Source: Coptis chinensis
Taxonomy: Eukaryota > Streptophyta > Magnoliopsida > Ranunculales > Ranunculaceae
Direction of reading: 5' to 3'
NCBI GenBank assembly: GCA_015680905.1
Contig: CM027381.1
Location: 57,974,501 to 58,038,500, forward strand
DNA: 64,000 nucleotides
Under the pieces are notes generated by a model, which did not search any database, was not told the DNA's origin, and saw only the letters and a program-made list of their open reading frames with translations. This document shows, one piece after another, positions 1-13,000 of this stretch. Made by a program: the position numbers and the translations under genes. Each line of letters begins with the position of its first letter. Position 1 is the first letter of the stretch.

Positions 1-1853
1 TCTTTAATTAAATTTACAAATGAAAATACAAAAACATTGTCTAGACTGAAAATCTATATCACCTCAAGGGAAAACAAAATATATCCTGAGATGCAACGCT
101 AACGCAAACCACAAGTAGCAACCAATCTTTTTCAACACTAAACTTGTCAAGACTTATCAACTATGTTCATTTAATGAACACACCCGATAAACAAACATGC
201 AAATCGGGTCAACATTATAAAAATGCTGGTGTGAGTAGCCCTACAATACAACATATATTTATACATATACATACACAATCCATAAGGCAATTAGTTCCTC
301 CACCGAGGCGCCTTAACTTCCAACAACTAATACAACATCCTTAAGTACGATAATTAAGGCAGGTAGTTCCTCCACTGAGGCGCCCTAACTTCCCACTATC
401 CACACAACAAACTATACACATATTAAAAAAGCATTTAGTTCCTCCACGAGGTGTCTTAGGTTCTAACTAAACTAATAACCAACCAAACATATTATATCCG
501 TATCGCATTTCATGCTCAATAACAGAGTGGGTCGTCTCTGCCCAAGAAATTAGTTTGACCCACCCTTATGCCAAACCATATACAATCATCTGTCTAAAGA
601 TATATCATTAACCAACATATTACCATAATTATATTAATTAAGGCTTTCTTTGTGTGTCCCTAAAATCACGTCGTATCTATGTCTTACCTAGTTTCCCTGG
701 CTACCACAATCGCTTCCCAACGCCGAACATGTACATCCACATGCCTCCCCTTACATAATGAACCACTCCGTGCGTAACTACCTTGAGAGGGATGCCGCAC
801 ACCAGGTAACCATCACACGGAAGCCATTATATAAGTACTGCCACTATTCGGCATAAAATATCGCGCGTCTCGTTCTATTTTGCGAACAGAATAATCAAGT
901 CACTATTCGGCTACGATTGCCCAACACATGGGTCAATCAACATCTTATATATACACCCTACACAAGGGCCAATCATATCACATACGCCCACACATGGCAA
1001 ATCACATGAGTTGTGGTAGCTAGGGTCTAGGATTTTCGTTACGTAATTTATTCAGGTGTCATACATTTATGACTCATAATAATTCTTATTCTATCCCATG
1101 CCAGTATACTTAATTGTACTGAAGCTCAACGTTTCTCGTTATAATACAATTCACATTATCACGTGCCAATACTATTTATTGCACGATATCCAAGTATCTC
1201 TATATCAAATCTCGAAACTTATTATTTCACGTGTCAATCATATATTGCACTACGCCAAATATATTTAGAATTATCTCAATATATCTCATAACAACTTTAA
1301 TTCTTTCACGTGCCAATATATTATTGCACTACGCCACAATCCCGTGGGAAATATCCACAAATACTCTATTAGCATATCACAGATAAAATAATGGAGTGTC
1401 TATACATTTATTTCTCCAAAACTATTGCCTTTAATATATATATCCCAACATATTATATAATGTCACAATATCAACGTCAAATCTTATTTAGATAATGACA
1501 ACCAAATTTATACAAGCTTCCACAGCATTTTAGCATTTGATTTGTCCATACAATTTACAACATAAAATGTAGCACAATTAAACAGTCCACAGTCCACAAT
1601 CAAATCCCAAAAATCTAAAGTCCATGAATCTAAGTCCGTATATAATTTAATTCTCGTAAAAATGTATATATCTAAGTCTTATAAAAATTTCCCGCTTGTT
1701 ACGTGCCAATATATATATGCTTTACACACTACTTACGTCAAATCTTAATTAGATAATGACAAACAAGGTTATACAATGTTTGACAATATTTTATTATTGC
1801 AATTGTCCATAAAATCAAATATGTGAAAATCTGGAAAAAGTTAACATTCCACA

Positions 1854-1885
1854 GTCAACGGTCAACAGTCAACGGTCAAAGTCAA
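1854..1885 (-). promoter_or_regulatory. Cluster of five W-box cores (TTGAC)
   Basis: GTCAA occurs at 1854, 1861, 1868, 1875 and 1881, so TTGAC (the WRKY-factor core) appears five times on the minus strand at near-constant 7-bp spacing. It lies inside the LTR-like element, where a stress-responsive enhancer would be plausible. The spacing is seen in the sequence; the function is inference. Confidence 0.4.
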
Positions 1886-2029
1886 CACATCATGGTCGAA
1901 GTCAAACTGTCATTGTCAAATTCAAACTGTCGTTTCTATGTTCAACAGGTTCATGGTCATAGCCATGGTTCATGGCTAAGGTCAAAGGTGCATGGTTCAT
2001 GGGCTCATGGCTAAGGTCATGGTTCGGAC

Positions 2030-2777
2030 CATTGTCACCAAGTACGGTACGGGTTTAAAACGGTGTACTTGAAAAAAACTTAGTTAGTGTTTTAAACGGA
2101 ACGTCTCGGGAAAAAAACGGAAAAAAAAGAGTAAAAAAACGTGGGGCATAAAAAACGGGTTTAAAACGGTAAAACGGGTTTAAAACGTATAATACGTAAA
2201 AAAAACGGTAAAAACCGATGATAAATAATATAATAGATAAAGAGTTTGATTTTCTATAAAAGTGGAAAAAAAAAATAGACACATAAAATAAAAATAATAA
2301 TAATACAAATGAAAGAAAATTCAAATACATGAAAATATCAAATTATCATTACTCATCCAAATACTATAAGTTTTAGATTCAATTACCAAAACACTACTCA
2401 AAATAAGATACTACTAATTACCAACCATAATGGCATAATTAAGTACTACAAAGAAGTTAATAACTTTAAAATTTTCAATTAATTATTAATAGTCCAAAGC
2501 AAAATAGAACGGGTCTCAATAAGTCAATCTAACGCCCACTCTTCAAAAAAGGTAAACTCCAAAACCTTTTTTTTTTCTAGCGTTTAAAAAAAAAAAAAAA
2601 AAAAAACGGAGATTTTCAAAATCTCGGGTTTTAAACGCTTTTAAGTTTAAAACGGGTTTAAAAGCGTTTAAACGCTGCTTTTTGAAAACCCGGTTTTAAA
2701 TCGGAACCGGGCACCTTGGCAATATCTCGGGTTTTAAACGCGTTGTTTTCAAAAAAACGCCGTATTTGGTGACAATG
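2030..2777. mobile_element. hAT-like non-autonomous transposon, 748 bp
   Basis: The terminal inverted repeats are CATTGTCACCAAGTACGG at the left and, reverse complemented, CATTGTCACCAAATACGG at the right. They are flanked by a perfect 8-bp duplication GTTCGGAC at 2022-2029 and 2778-2785, the length made by hAT transposases. The interior is low-complexity and built from AAAACGGGTTTAAAACG-type motifs, with no transposase. The left boundary could shift by one base because of repeated bases. Apparent open frames inside are by-products of the repeats. Confidence 0.7.
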
Positions 2778-4224
2778 GTTCGGACCCACTAGCCAAGCCC
2801 CAAGCCCCAAACTTTATAACCCAAAAGTCTAAATGTTGAAAGATCCATTTGGATCTCTATTTTAAGTTATATGGACCGGTCCAACCAAAAAGTCCAAAAA
2901 GAAATGAACTGGTCCAACACAACTAACAAGCTAAGGCCCAAAAACTGAAATTAGATTTCGGCCCAACCAAAACTAAAACATTTCGGCCCAAGCCCAAACC
3001 GACCTACTGTTCATCTTCTCCAACAGTTCTCTCCTCCACCACCACCAAAATCGACCACCACTTCTCCATACACCACCCCTTTTTAACAAGCGGTTGGTCT
3101 CCTAAAGAAAAACCCGACATCATTAATTCATACCAACACCGGTTTTGGCAACTGTCGAGATCACTCTCCAACAGATCTTGACCGCCATTGCCGGCTGTTC
3201 AAGCTCCCCCCACAGCCCTCATTTGACAGCCCTCATCCCCTCAATCAATCCTCATAATCCCATCACCAACAATCCATTCAAATAGACAACCAAAACCCAA
3301 ACAACAAAATTTAATCAAAATCAAGGATTTACGGTGCGCCATTAACGACCTCCAAGCTTCAGCAACCCCCATCCTTCAGTACACGAGCCAATCACAGTTT
3401 AATCAACACCCTTCACACAGTCCATCCAACACTACAACAAAACAATCAACAAAATACAAAAAAACGATACTGGGGTTTGCGCTGCCATTAACGCTTGTCG
3501 AAGCTTCGACAGCACCCAGCCAAACTTCAATACACTTCACACGTACACCATCAACCAACATCAATACTAAAGAGTTCAACCAAATTAATAGGATTTTGTT
3601 CCCCTTTTTTTATTTCTCTGGGCGACGCCATTAGCACCTGTTCAAAGCTTGAACAGAGCTTCAATGTTCTGCCGCATGACAGTTCAATAAAATATATCAC
3701 ACACACACACACACACAGTACCACAGTATTTCAATACACAGGAAAGAGGAGGAGGTTCGCGCCTCCATTGACGCTCTTTGGAGCTTCGCCAGCACAATAA
3801 CTTTTGTTTTCAATACTCTAATAACAACTAACCATATATACAGAACTCAGTTTAACACTAATGACACCGCGGCGAGGGAGAACGAACGGTAAAATGAGTG
3901 AAAAACATTAGACCGTAGAATCTGTTTTGATATCGGTGAAGTAGAAAAACTAACTACTCACCATTAACAATGCTCCTACGAATTCCTCCTCCGAATTAAA
4001 TCAGCTTCCAACCCAAACTCGAGCAAACAAGCCGCCTCTATTTTTATTATTTTTTTTTATTATCTCAGAACCCTATTCTCTAGAACAATGTGATTATATA
4101 CTTGGGTTTGAAACCCAAACCCAACACAGACTCGGGCCAAGAAACCAGGCCCACATATCCCAAACCCAATCCGATCCAATTTTAAATAAATAAATAAATA
4201 CGTATTTTAAATACGGGCGTTATA

Positions 4225-4369
4225 GTGTGATTTTCATGTTGCAAGAAATTTGGATGAGTGACCAATGTAATATTCATATCTCATAAATGGATCTATCTAC
4301 ATAGTTAAAATATTTTTTAGAATAATTTAATATAACGGCACCTGTTCGTAGGACGGGTTCAAAAGCTAG
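4225..4369 (+). mobile_element. Helitron 3'-terminal fragment
   Basis: The fragment ends in CTAG (4366-4369) followed by T, as expected for insertion between A and T. Seven bases upstream is a hairpin: stem ACCTGT (4340-4345), loop of 7, stem ACGGGT (4353-4358) with one wobble pair. The reverse complement matches the conserved block at 42508-42620 in the Helitron-like region, including the TACGAACRGGTG core and the TTATATTAAATTATT that follows. Its left side is cut by the LTR-like element ending at 4224. Confidence 0.6.
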
Positions 4370-4393
4370 TTGACATATAATGTCAGCTCTGCA

Positions 4394-5666
4394 TAGGGGT
4401 GATAATTTGGCCCTCAGGCCCTCAACCCGGCCCGACCTGGCCATCAAAAATGCGTGTCAAAACCCTCAAAAGTTGGCCCTTATAGATATGAGGGACGGGC
4501 TGGCTCGACCCTCATGCTTGTTAGGGGCGGACTAGGGTCTAGGTTCTGGAGCATGGGCCCGTCCCTCATTTGGCCCTTCCAAGCCCTTACTTGGCCCTCA
4601 TAAGTTTTCTTGTTATTTTACATTATATTTATGTATTATACTATAATTATCTAAATTGTATAAAAAAAATTCTTAAATTAGTTTTCAATAGAGAATAAAT
4701 TATAACATAACATAACATATGTGTTTTGTAATATAATTGATTTAATGATAGGTATATAAGTCATACATAAAAGCAAATTCAACCTAACAACATAGTTAAG
4801 TATGAAAAATGTAGATGTTTTAAGAATATCATCTCTTCCACCATCTCTATCTATTTTTATTTTATTTTATTTTTATTTTATTTTAATTTTAATTTTTGTT
4901 TCTAAACACATAAAGAGCATCTCTAGGTGGTAGTATAACTTGCCTTTTTCTTCATATTTGAAAGAAAAGTTCGGAATTTCTCAGAATTCCATCTCTAGGT
5001 GGCCTCAAATCCGATCGCATCACCTGCTTGTTCGCATTCTTGTTCGCAAATTTGGCAATTTAGATGCGGATGCGGAGCGACATTGGTAATGTCGCCCCAC
5101 TTTTTTTTTTTACTTTGACCAGCACCATGTGTCAGTGGTACTGTCGCGCGTCACTCCTAATGTCGTGTGGTTTTTTTTTTTGAATGGTTGCGCGCCACTC
5201 CTAATGTCGCGTGGATTGTTTTGGAATTGTACATGGGCGATAGTGGTAATGTCGCGTGGGTTGTTTCAAGATAATCAAATTTGCGACCACTTAGAGTTAG
5301 TTAAAATTTGCGACCAGTTTCTTTAAAAAAATTCTTCAAATTTGAAGAGTATATTACCACCACCTAGAGATGCTCGAATTAGTTTTGTATACTTAGTTAA
5401 AATTGATATTCATAATCAAAATATAATAAAAATAAATAAAAAATTACAAAAATAAAATAAACTAGTAAAATATAATTAGACCGGACCCGATCCGGCCCTA
5501 AAAAATGAGAGTCGAGAGACAGGTTAAGAGCTTGAGTTTTCATACTTGACTCTACTCGACCCGGCCCTCAATACAAAATAGGGGCGGGTTGACCCGGCCC
5601 TCAATCATGAAGACTTTTGTGATTTGAGAGACGGGCTAGCCCGGCCCGGCCCTTTTATCACCCCTG
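4394..5666. mobile_element. hAT-like non-autonomous transposon, about 1.27 kb
   Basis: The ends are TAGGGGTGATAA and TTATCACCCCTG, inverted and of the TAGGGNTG type known from Ac/Tag-like hAT elements. Both subterminal regions are rich in GGCCCT, CCCGGCCC and related motifs, a usual hAT arrangement of transposase-binding sites. The flanks share CTCTGCA, with two extra bases at the right, so the duplication is imperfect. No transposase is encoded. A second MITE (4915-5375) is inserted inside. Confidence 0.6.
4915..5375. mobile_element. MITE with GAGCATCTCTAGGTGG termini, nested
   Basis: GAGCATCTCTAGGTGGTAGT at the left is repeated in reverse complement at the right (ACCACCTAGAGATGCTC). The 461-bp body holds repeated TGGTAATGTCGC motifs and no long reading frame. 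GAGCATCTC-type termini are common among plant MITEs. No clear target duplication is visible, so the superfamily is left open. Confidence 0.6.
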
Positions 5667-5867
5667 GCCCTCTGCATCTAATGCCGCGCAATCCAACTAT
5701 TATGGGTACAAAGTCCATCGGAATATTGAACCGTCTACTAAAGAAATCTCAAAGAAAAAGATATCCATTTGATTGATTTGCGCTAACGAGTATTCGGCCA
5801 TAGTATTGGGTGGTAAAAATTGACACTGGAAAAAATAAAATCAAAGGTAAACTATATCCGGCCCGAA

Positions 5868-6092
5868 CTAATACTGGGCTTTATATTGAGGATCCATCAT
5901 CCATGCTTGGCCTGGATTGAGTTGTCGGCCCCCACCTGGGTTGGCTGCAGGCCATACTGTGTATGAACATTGATTATGGATCTCAAAGATGGTTCCATTA
6001 GTGAAGGTGAAGATGAGAGATAAGGGGATTAAGAAGGGGGAGAAAAGATTAACTGAGGAGCTCATTGTGATGGTTCTAGTTGTATTATTCAT
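5868..6092 (-). pseudogene. Thaumatin-like (PR-5/osmotin) gene fragment, N-terminus only
   Basis: The 74-residue frame has a hydrophobic signal-peptide-like stretch (about residues 12-33) followed by [20 protein letters not shown], the mature N-terminus typical of thaumatin-like proteins, then RQLNPGQAW. Family members are about 220-250 residues with 16 cysteines and act in the apoplast or vacuole in pathogen and osmotic-stress responses. Here similarity stops soon after the GQ-W motif and a stop follows, so over two thirds of the protein is missing. No continuation is visible between 5667 and 5867. I read it as a relic, possibly cut when the neighbouring transposons arrived, or as an exon 1 whose partner is lost. 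Confidence 0.7.
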
Positions 6093-6099
6093 AGTACAA

Positions 6100-6465
6100 A
6101 ATATCAGGATATGAGTATTTATCGATATTCAATTTCTGGATATGTATCGTGGATATATTCCCTTCTTTGGAGATATTTGACATTGTTTCACATGCAAATA
6201 TCATGGATATATCTAAAATATCAACAAATATTGTAGATATTGTAGATCTTTATTGATATATCATGATACATTATTTATATTTATTTGAAATATAATGGTA
6301 AATATTAAATAAAATTGTTATATACACAAAATATCGCAAAATATCACAAATATCGATAATATTGTCGAAATATCACCGATATTTAATAAATATCTGCATA
6401 TATATATTTATATATCCGAAAATATATCTCAAATATCATGAGGATATTTTGCGTTTATATGGTGA
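6100..6465. repeat. AT-rich sequence with repeated ATATC/GATAT motifs
   Basis: Dense, irregular repetition of AATATC, GATATAT and AAATATCG motifs in both orientations, starting just upstream of the thaumatin-like fragment. AAAATATC lies near both ends in inverted orientation, so it could be a decayed MITE, but no target duplication can be defined. Confidence 0.35.
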
Positions 6466-7031
6466 TGGGTGGTTTGATTTGGACTACTGTTGGCATTTTG
6501 AGTGGCAAGTATTGTCGTTCTAAAAGTCCAGAGACATGTTTGACTTGACATAGTTGTATTCTATTGACTTCAGATATGGAAACTTTCTAGGAAAGAGCTT
6601 CAGGAATATAGTTTGCAATTATTGTCCAACTTCCTATGATGTTGACAATGGGGCTTATATGTCGATGGCATGCAGACAGTCGTTACCAAAATGGCACTTC
6701 ATTTTGAAATTTCAATAGATTGCGTGCACGGTTTGGATTAAAGAGATATATGTGCGGACTCTAGTGGTGGTTGTTTTAATTTCTTCCAGTCCGCAGGGTG
6801 ATTTAACATGTAAAAACTGAACTCAGTGTAGGAGCACTGAGGCCATACAGAAAAACAACTCTATACTAAACCAAACTAACGCCATGCAAACTTCATGTCT
6901 ATAAACAACACGTTCTTGGAGACGACTACAAAAAAATATGGACATTGTGGATTTGTGGGAAAGCTTTTATCCGTGGTATGCAAGTATACAACTAATCACA
7001 GGATACATGATCATACCTATAATTACCCAAA
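6466..7031 (-). other. 3' flank of the potassium transporter gene
   Basis: No coding signature on either strand. The part nearest 7031 should hold the 3' UTR of the minus-strand transporter gene; I could not fix a polyadenylation site. Confidence 0.3.
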
Positions 7032-10000
7032 CTAAACAAGGTAAACCATTCCAACTTCAAGTGTGGATACATGAGGTATACTTGATGCATATGTAGGACC
7101 TCTGGAATTCCTCCTCAAGAAATCATATCCAAAATTGATCACCAGCCTCTTTATCAGACTTGACTGACGCTTTGCTCTCACATAAGAGTGCCCAAGTATA
7201 AATGCCATTCCAGCTTCCCTTGCTTCCATCAACTCCTGAAGCTCCTCATGCGCACCTTGGTCAATTTCTGGGCTTTTTTCAGGCAGTACAAACCTTACCC
7301 TTTTCCTTGGACCAACTGGAGACTGAATTTCTCTTACCTCTGATGAACCGGCAATATCTGAAGGGCCCTCATCTTCCTCACACATCTGGATCCCTTCAGT
7401 ATGTGCTGAAGATGTGCCAACCACTGTCATATTTTCATCTTCCTTCTCCAAGTCTTGTGCTCTTCCATTAGGCTCCAGTCTTTCTGATCGGATAAATTCT
7501 GCTATACTACAAATTAGGTCCTTCTCAAAAGCCACATCATCCTTGTGAATGTCATGGTAACCATATCGCACGATGCACCTATAGATTCTATATTCTTTAG
7601 GACCAATACGACCAACAAGAAAACGTTCGTCGGGCAGAACATATGGCACAGGGACAGATTTGATGCAAAGGAAGACTAGGACCTGGTGGAAAGCTGGAAG
7701 ATTTGTGACAAAATGTGAGAAGATTGCAGGAATCCCAGAAACAAGCTCAGTGTGCACAAGGCCAATTCCTCTTACACGGACGATACCAAGACTGGGGCCA
7801 AGGCTAAGGAGCCAATTGATGGAAACCTTGTTTTGGACATCAAACTCGTACTTTTTCAGCGTGCCATAATGCCAGGCGTACATAATAGCCATGAATACAA
7901 AAGCAAGAACTATAGGGACCCATGCCCCTTCTCGAAACTTTATGAGTGAAGCCGAGAAATAGAGAGCCTCAATAGCTCCAAAGAACAGGATAAAGCAAAT
8001 AGCTAGAAAGATGCTTTGATGCCAGCACAGGACCATAACTAAAGACATCAAGCATGTGGTGACCAACATGACAGTTATAACCGCCAACCCTGTTGCATAA
8101 CATAAAGGGATTTAGAACTTGTGGGTTGATCTTACTATATTCTGAAGTGTAGTATGTTGGCGTGATTGGCCTTATGAAAGGCTCCGCATTCACTTGTGAC
8201 TCAGAATTTAACCATTCTGTGACTTGCTTGCTCAAAGTAGGATTCAAAGTGCTGTATAAGGATGTGATTCAATAATAAACTCGACCAGGAACAAACTTTT
8301 CATGATGTTATAAGCTCATACCTGAAGCATTACCCAGCCTCTTTGTGTCTCTGAAACCAATTGTAACAACTAAGCACAACAACATCAAAATCCAGTTGAT
8401 CTCAGGGATGTAAATCTGACCGTGTATTTTAGATGATGTGTGTATTATTTTGACCCTGGGGAAAGAACCTAAAGCAGAGCACTGTTTGATTATGGAGAAA
8501 GTGCCTGTGATGATGGCTTGGCTTCCAACAACCGCTGCAAGTATTGCGATCGCCAAAACTGGCCATCTTAACGGCTCTGACACAACAAAACTATTAGTTT
8601 CAATTAGGCTTAGTTCAAACCACTGGTCCCAGCTAAAAACAAAACCATGATAACTACCTGGTACTGATACATAGAATCCAATTTGGTAATTGTTTTCAAC
8701 AATGTGATGCTTCGATATATATGCAGCTTGTCCCATGTACGCTAGAATTAAAGATGGATAAACCACGGAGGTAAAAGCAATCTGCACAAATATAAAAGCC
8801 TATTAGGTGGCATAAATGCCACGTAGTAGTCAATAATATGAATGGGATGACATTTACTTGAATCATCACGACATAATTATAATCCAAAGTGGAGCTTAGA
8901 TGTTGATAATCCTTCTGTATATAAAAACAGGCTTTTTAGTCTTGTGTATTATACCACAATACCTTACCACACATAAAAGATGTTGCACAGGCGTTCATCA
9001 TACTTCAGCATGATGGTTACTTGAGGAATATGTTACGTCCTACGTCCTGTATAGATGTGTAACTTTGTTGTGAATAGGATAATGCGGAAACAACGTTACC
9101 CATAACAAATAGATCAATCCTACACAAAGATCGATCATTCTTACTAGACAAGACTTCAACACCCTCCAAATAATATCCCAACACTTCTCAATATCAAATA
9201 ACAAGCATATAAAGTAAAACAATAGATGTAAATGAGAACAAACCACAAGACAAAGATATATCGTGGTTCGGCAATTTGCCTACGTCCACAATGCGAGTTC
9301 CAAACTTTCCTTGATATCCAGAGTAACAGATTACAAGATCTCTCAATTCACTCACACAGAATGAACACTCAACTCATTAAGAATTGCTCTCTTACAATCT
9401 CTCTCTTGGTTTTGGTTAGGTTAGGTTTTTACAGAAAAAACCTATATTTATACTGTTACAGAAAAAACTTCCGAAACAGTCTTTTCATGCTGAAATACAG
9501 TGGAGTGCGGGTCGCGTCCTCGACAAGGCAAAGTCGAGCGCGGGTCGCGCCTAATCGCCTGGAGGTCGACCAAGACATGAGCGCGGCTCGCGCCTTGTCC
9601 AGGCATAAATAGAGTGGGTTGCGCCCTTCACACCAGAGAGAAAAACGTCTTTTTTCTCTACACTCTCCACCTCGGTGAGGTTTTAACACATAAAACCGAG
9701 CCGAACACATTCAGCAAGAACACATCTATCCAGAATTCGCAGTCACTGCCCCGAAGGGCCATGGCCACAAAGGGCTCATTCAAGCATGTAGGATTTGGAG
9801 CAAGTCCAAATAGTGTTGGAACTTAACTCTGGTGACAACCTTTGTCAACATATCAGCAGAGTTGTCATAGGTGTCCACTTTTTCAAGTGCTACATCACTA
9901 TTCTCCACGACATCCCGTATAAAGTGATAACGGACATCAATATGTTTGATCCGAGCATGATAAACCTGGTTCTTTGCCACATGAATAGCACTCTGACTAT

Positions 10001-13000
10001 CACAATACAAAACAACACTGTTTTGCTCAATACCCATATCATCCAGAAGACCTCGAAGCCATAGTACCTCTTTAACGCCTCGCCAACGCCATATACTCGC
10101 CGGTAGTAGATAGAGCAATCAGAACTCGTAGCATAGACCTCCAACTAACCGGTGCACCATGCATCATAAACACATAACCAGTAGTTGATCGTCGTCTATC
10201 TAGATCACCTGCATAATCTAAATCCACATACCCACTTACATAACAAGTGCCTCCACCATAAACTAATCCCATATCTAAGGTACCCTTCAAGTACCTTAGT
10301 ACCCATTTCACTGCCTCCCAATGCTGCTTCCCAGGATTTGCCATATATCCGCTACAACACTAATAACTGCGGAAATGTCCAAGCGCAGTACACCATAGCA
10401 TACATCAAACTGCCCACTGCACTAGCATAAGGAACATTAGCCATATGCTTTTGTTTTTCCACCAAACTAGGAGAGAACTTAGCTAAAAGCCTAAAATGCC
10501 CAGCCAAAGGAGTAAAAACCGACTTTGCATTCTCCATATCACAACACTCATACTTACTTCGGGTGTACTCATGTTGCATCATGAATGTGTCAAAGCGCTT
10601 GTACCATTGCCTAGGCAATTGTTTTAACCCATACAGTGACCAATTCAATTTGCACACATGATCTTATTTCTCAGCAACAACAAACCCTTCAGGTTGTCTC
10701 ATATAGATCTCTTCCTCCAAGTCCCCATGCAAGAAAGCAGTTTTCACATCAAGTTGCTCTAACTCCAAATCGAATTAAGCAACTAAACTTAATAACACAC
10801 GAATGGAAGTATGTTTGACCACCGGGAAAAATACCTCATTGTAGTCGACTCCTTCCTTCTGTGAGAAACCCTTTGCTACCATTCTTGTCTTGTACCCAGT
10901 ACTGTCGGACTCAAGAAGGACCTCTTTCTTTCTGAACACCCATTTACTGCCGATAATCCTTTTGCCCTTTGGCAATAAAACTAGGTCCTATGTGTGATTT
11001 TTATCAAGAGACTCATCTCTTCTTGCATAGCAACCAACCAATCTCTGTAATGAGCATCTCTAACAGCTTCCTTGAAACTATCTGGCTAATCATCTTCGAT
11101 ATTCAGTGCATATGCCACTAAATCCGCGACCATAGTGTTTCACCGGCTTCTCGTGCCCATACTTGTGCACTTCTTTAACTTGTCTCTTTGGCCTAGGGTC
11201 AGCCAATACAATTTGCGGATGCTCTTGCTCTTCTTCCTGTTGATGTGTGGTTCCATGATTTGGTACCTCATCATGAACCAACCATTCATCTGCTGCATCA
11301 GACAACTTAAGCTCAGTGGCTTGAACTTCTATAGACTCACCATTCTGCCCAGCTCCTTCCGGCTTACTGAAAGATAACACGAAAGTCTCATCAAAGGTAA
11401 CATCTCTGCTGACTAGGAACTTGTGGTTTTGTAGACACCACAATCTGTATCCCTTTACCCTATTTACGAAGCCTAAGAATATGACTTTTTTAGCTCTAAG
11501 ATCTAGCTTGCTTACCCTCACATGATAGTAAGCAGTCAATCCAAACACTCGCAAAATACTATAATCAGCTGGGTTACCTGACCACACCTCATAAGGTGTC
11601 TTGCAATCTATAGCTGGAACTGGTGACCTATTATATAGGTAATACACCATGGACATTGCATCTGCCCAATACTCTTTGCCTAAACTGGCATTAGACAACA
11701 AACATTTCGCTCTTTCAAGCAAGGTTCTATTCATCCTCTCTGCCATTCCATTCTCACTGAGTGGCTCCCCGATTGTCGATTAATGCAGCAATTCCTTGTT
11801 GTGCACAAAACTCTTGGAAAGGCCCATAGGTATACTCAGTATCATTGTCAGGCCGTAGTGTCTTTACTTTCCTATCTGTGCAATTCTCAACCGTTGCCTT
11901 CCACTTCTTAAATGTCTCAAACACTCCATCTTTTATTTTCATCATATACACCCACACATAGCGGGTATGATCATCAATGAATGAGACATAATAACGGTTA
12001 CCTCCTTTAGAAGCCACTCTAGAGGGTCCCCAAACATCCGTATGCACATAGTCAAGGATGCCTCGTTGTCGTGTGCTTGCTTGACTTGAACTTGACTATC
12101 GCTTTACTTCCCATAGACGCAATGCTCATTGCGGAACCCATACTTGGCTTCTTCAAGTCCTTCAAGAACCCTCGCATGTACAACTTCGGACAAACTCTTT
12201 TCACTCATATGCGCTAGTCGATATGCCACATCTTAGTGCACTCGGGGAATCATCACTACATACAACTACTACTACATCGCCTATCACCGTACTACCAGTC
12301 AAAGTATACAAGGTTCCATGTTGTTGACCCTTCATTATAACTAAAGAGCCAGTGACAATCTTTAGGACTCCACATTTGCCCACAAACTTGTGGCCTTTGG
12401 AATCCAAAGTACCAAGAGAAATAAGGTATTTTTTTAGCTCAGGAATATGCCTCACATCAGTTAAAGTCCTTACTACACCATCATGCATCTTGACCCGTAT
12501 AGTTCCAATTCCTACCGTCTTACAAGCAACGTCATTACCCATCAAAACGAAACTACCATCAATGCTCTCATAAAAAGTAAATCACTTTCTATTCGGGCAC
12601 ATATGGTAGGAACATCCGGAATCAAGAATCCATCTTTCAGCCATATAGTCTTGTGTGGACACACAAAGACTCAACTCGTCCCCTTCAGAGCCTGAAGCAT
12701 AACTTGCCTCAATTTTAGCCTTACCTTTCTTCTTACCATCTCTTTTATTCTCTTTCTTCGGGTGAGGACAATTACTTGAGTAATGTCCATTTTCATCGCA
12801 ATTGTAGCACTTTACATGTGTCAAAGGCTTCTTTGACTTGGACCTAGACTTCTTATTGCTTGTAGAAGCCTTTTCATGCGACATTCCTCTTGCCACTAGC
12901 CCCTGGCCTGCATCAATGCTATTTTCAACTCTTGTCTTTTTCATCAAGTCATAAGAAAGTAACATCTTTGTCAAAATCAACATCTTTTCTGTTCATAAAT

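Larger units (their letters stand above)
1..4224. mobile_element. End portion of a large LTR-like element (other end outside window)
   Basis: No coding domain is visible. The sequence ends in GGGCGTTATA at 4224, matching the GGGGTGTTATA end of the 4.4-kb insertion at 52879-57323. Both also share a TTAGTTCCTC-type motif followed by an AGGCG-type core, here three times between 290 and 470. A CACGTGCCAATA-type motif followed by TTGCAC recurs three to four times between 1155 and 1345. I infer a long LTR, solo or part of an element to the left, of the same broad group as the 52879 insertion. It lies against a Helitron 3' end and so probably inserted into it. A hAT-like element (2030-2777) is nested inside. 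Family assignment is uncertain. Confidence 0.45.

Noticed and set aside
2055-2330. 91-residue Phe-rich reading frame on the minus strand
   Set aside because: It lies in the low-complexity interior of the hAT-like element; composition reflects AAAACGGG/TTTTTT repeats.
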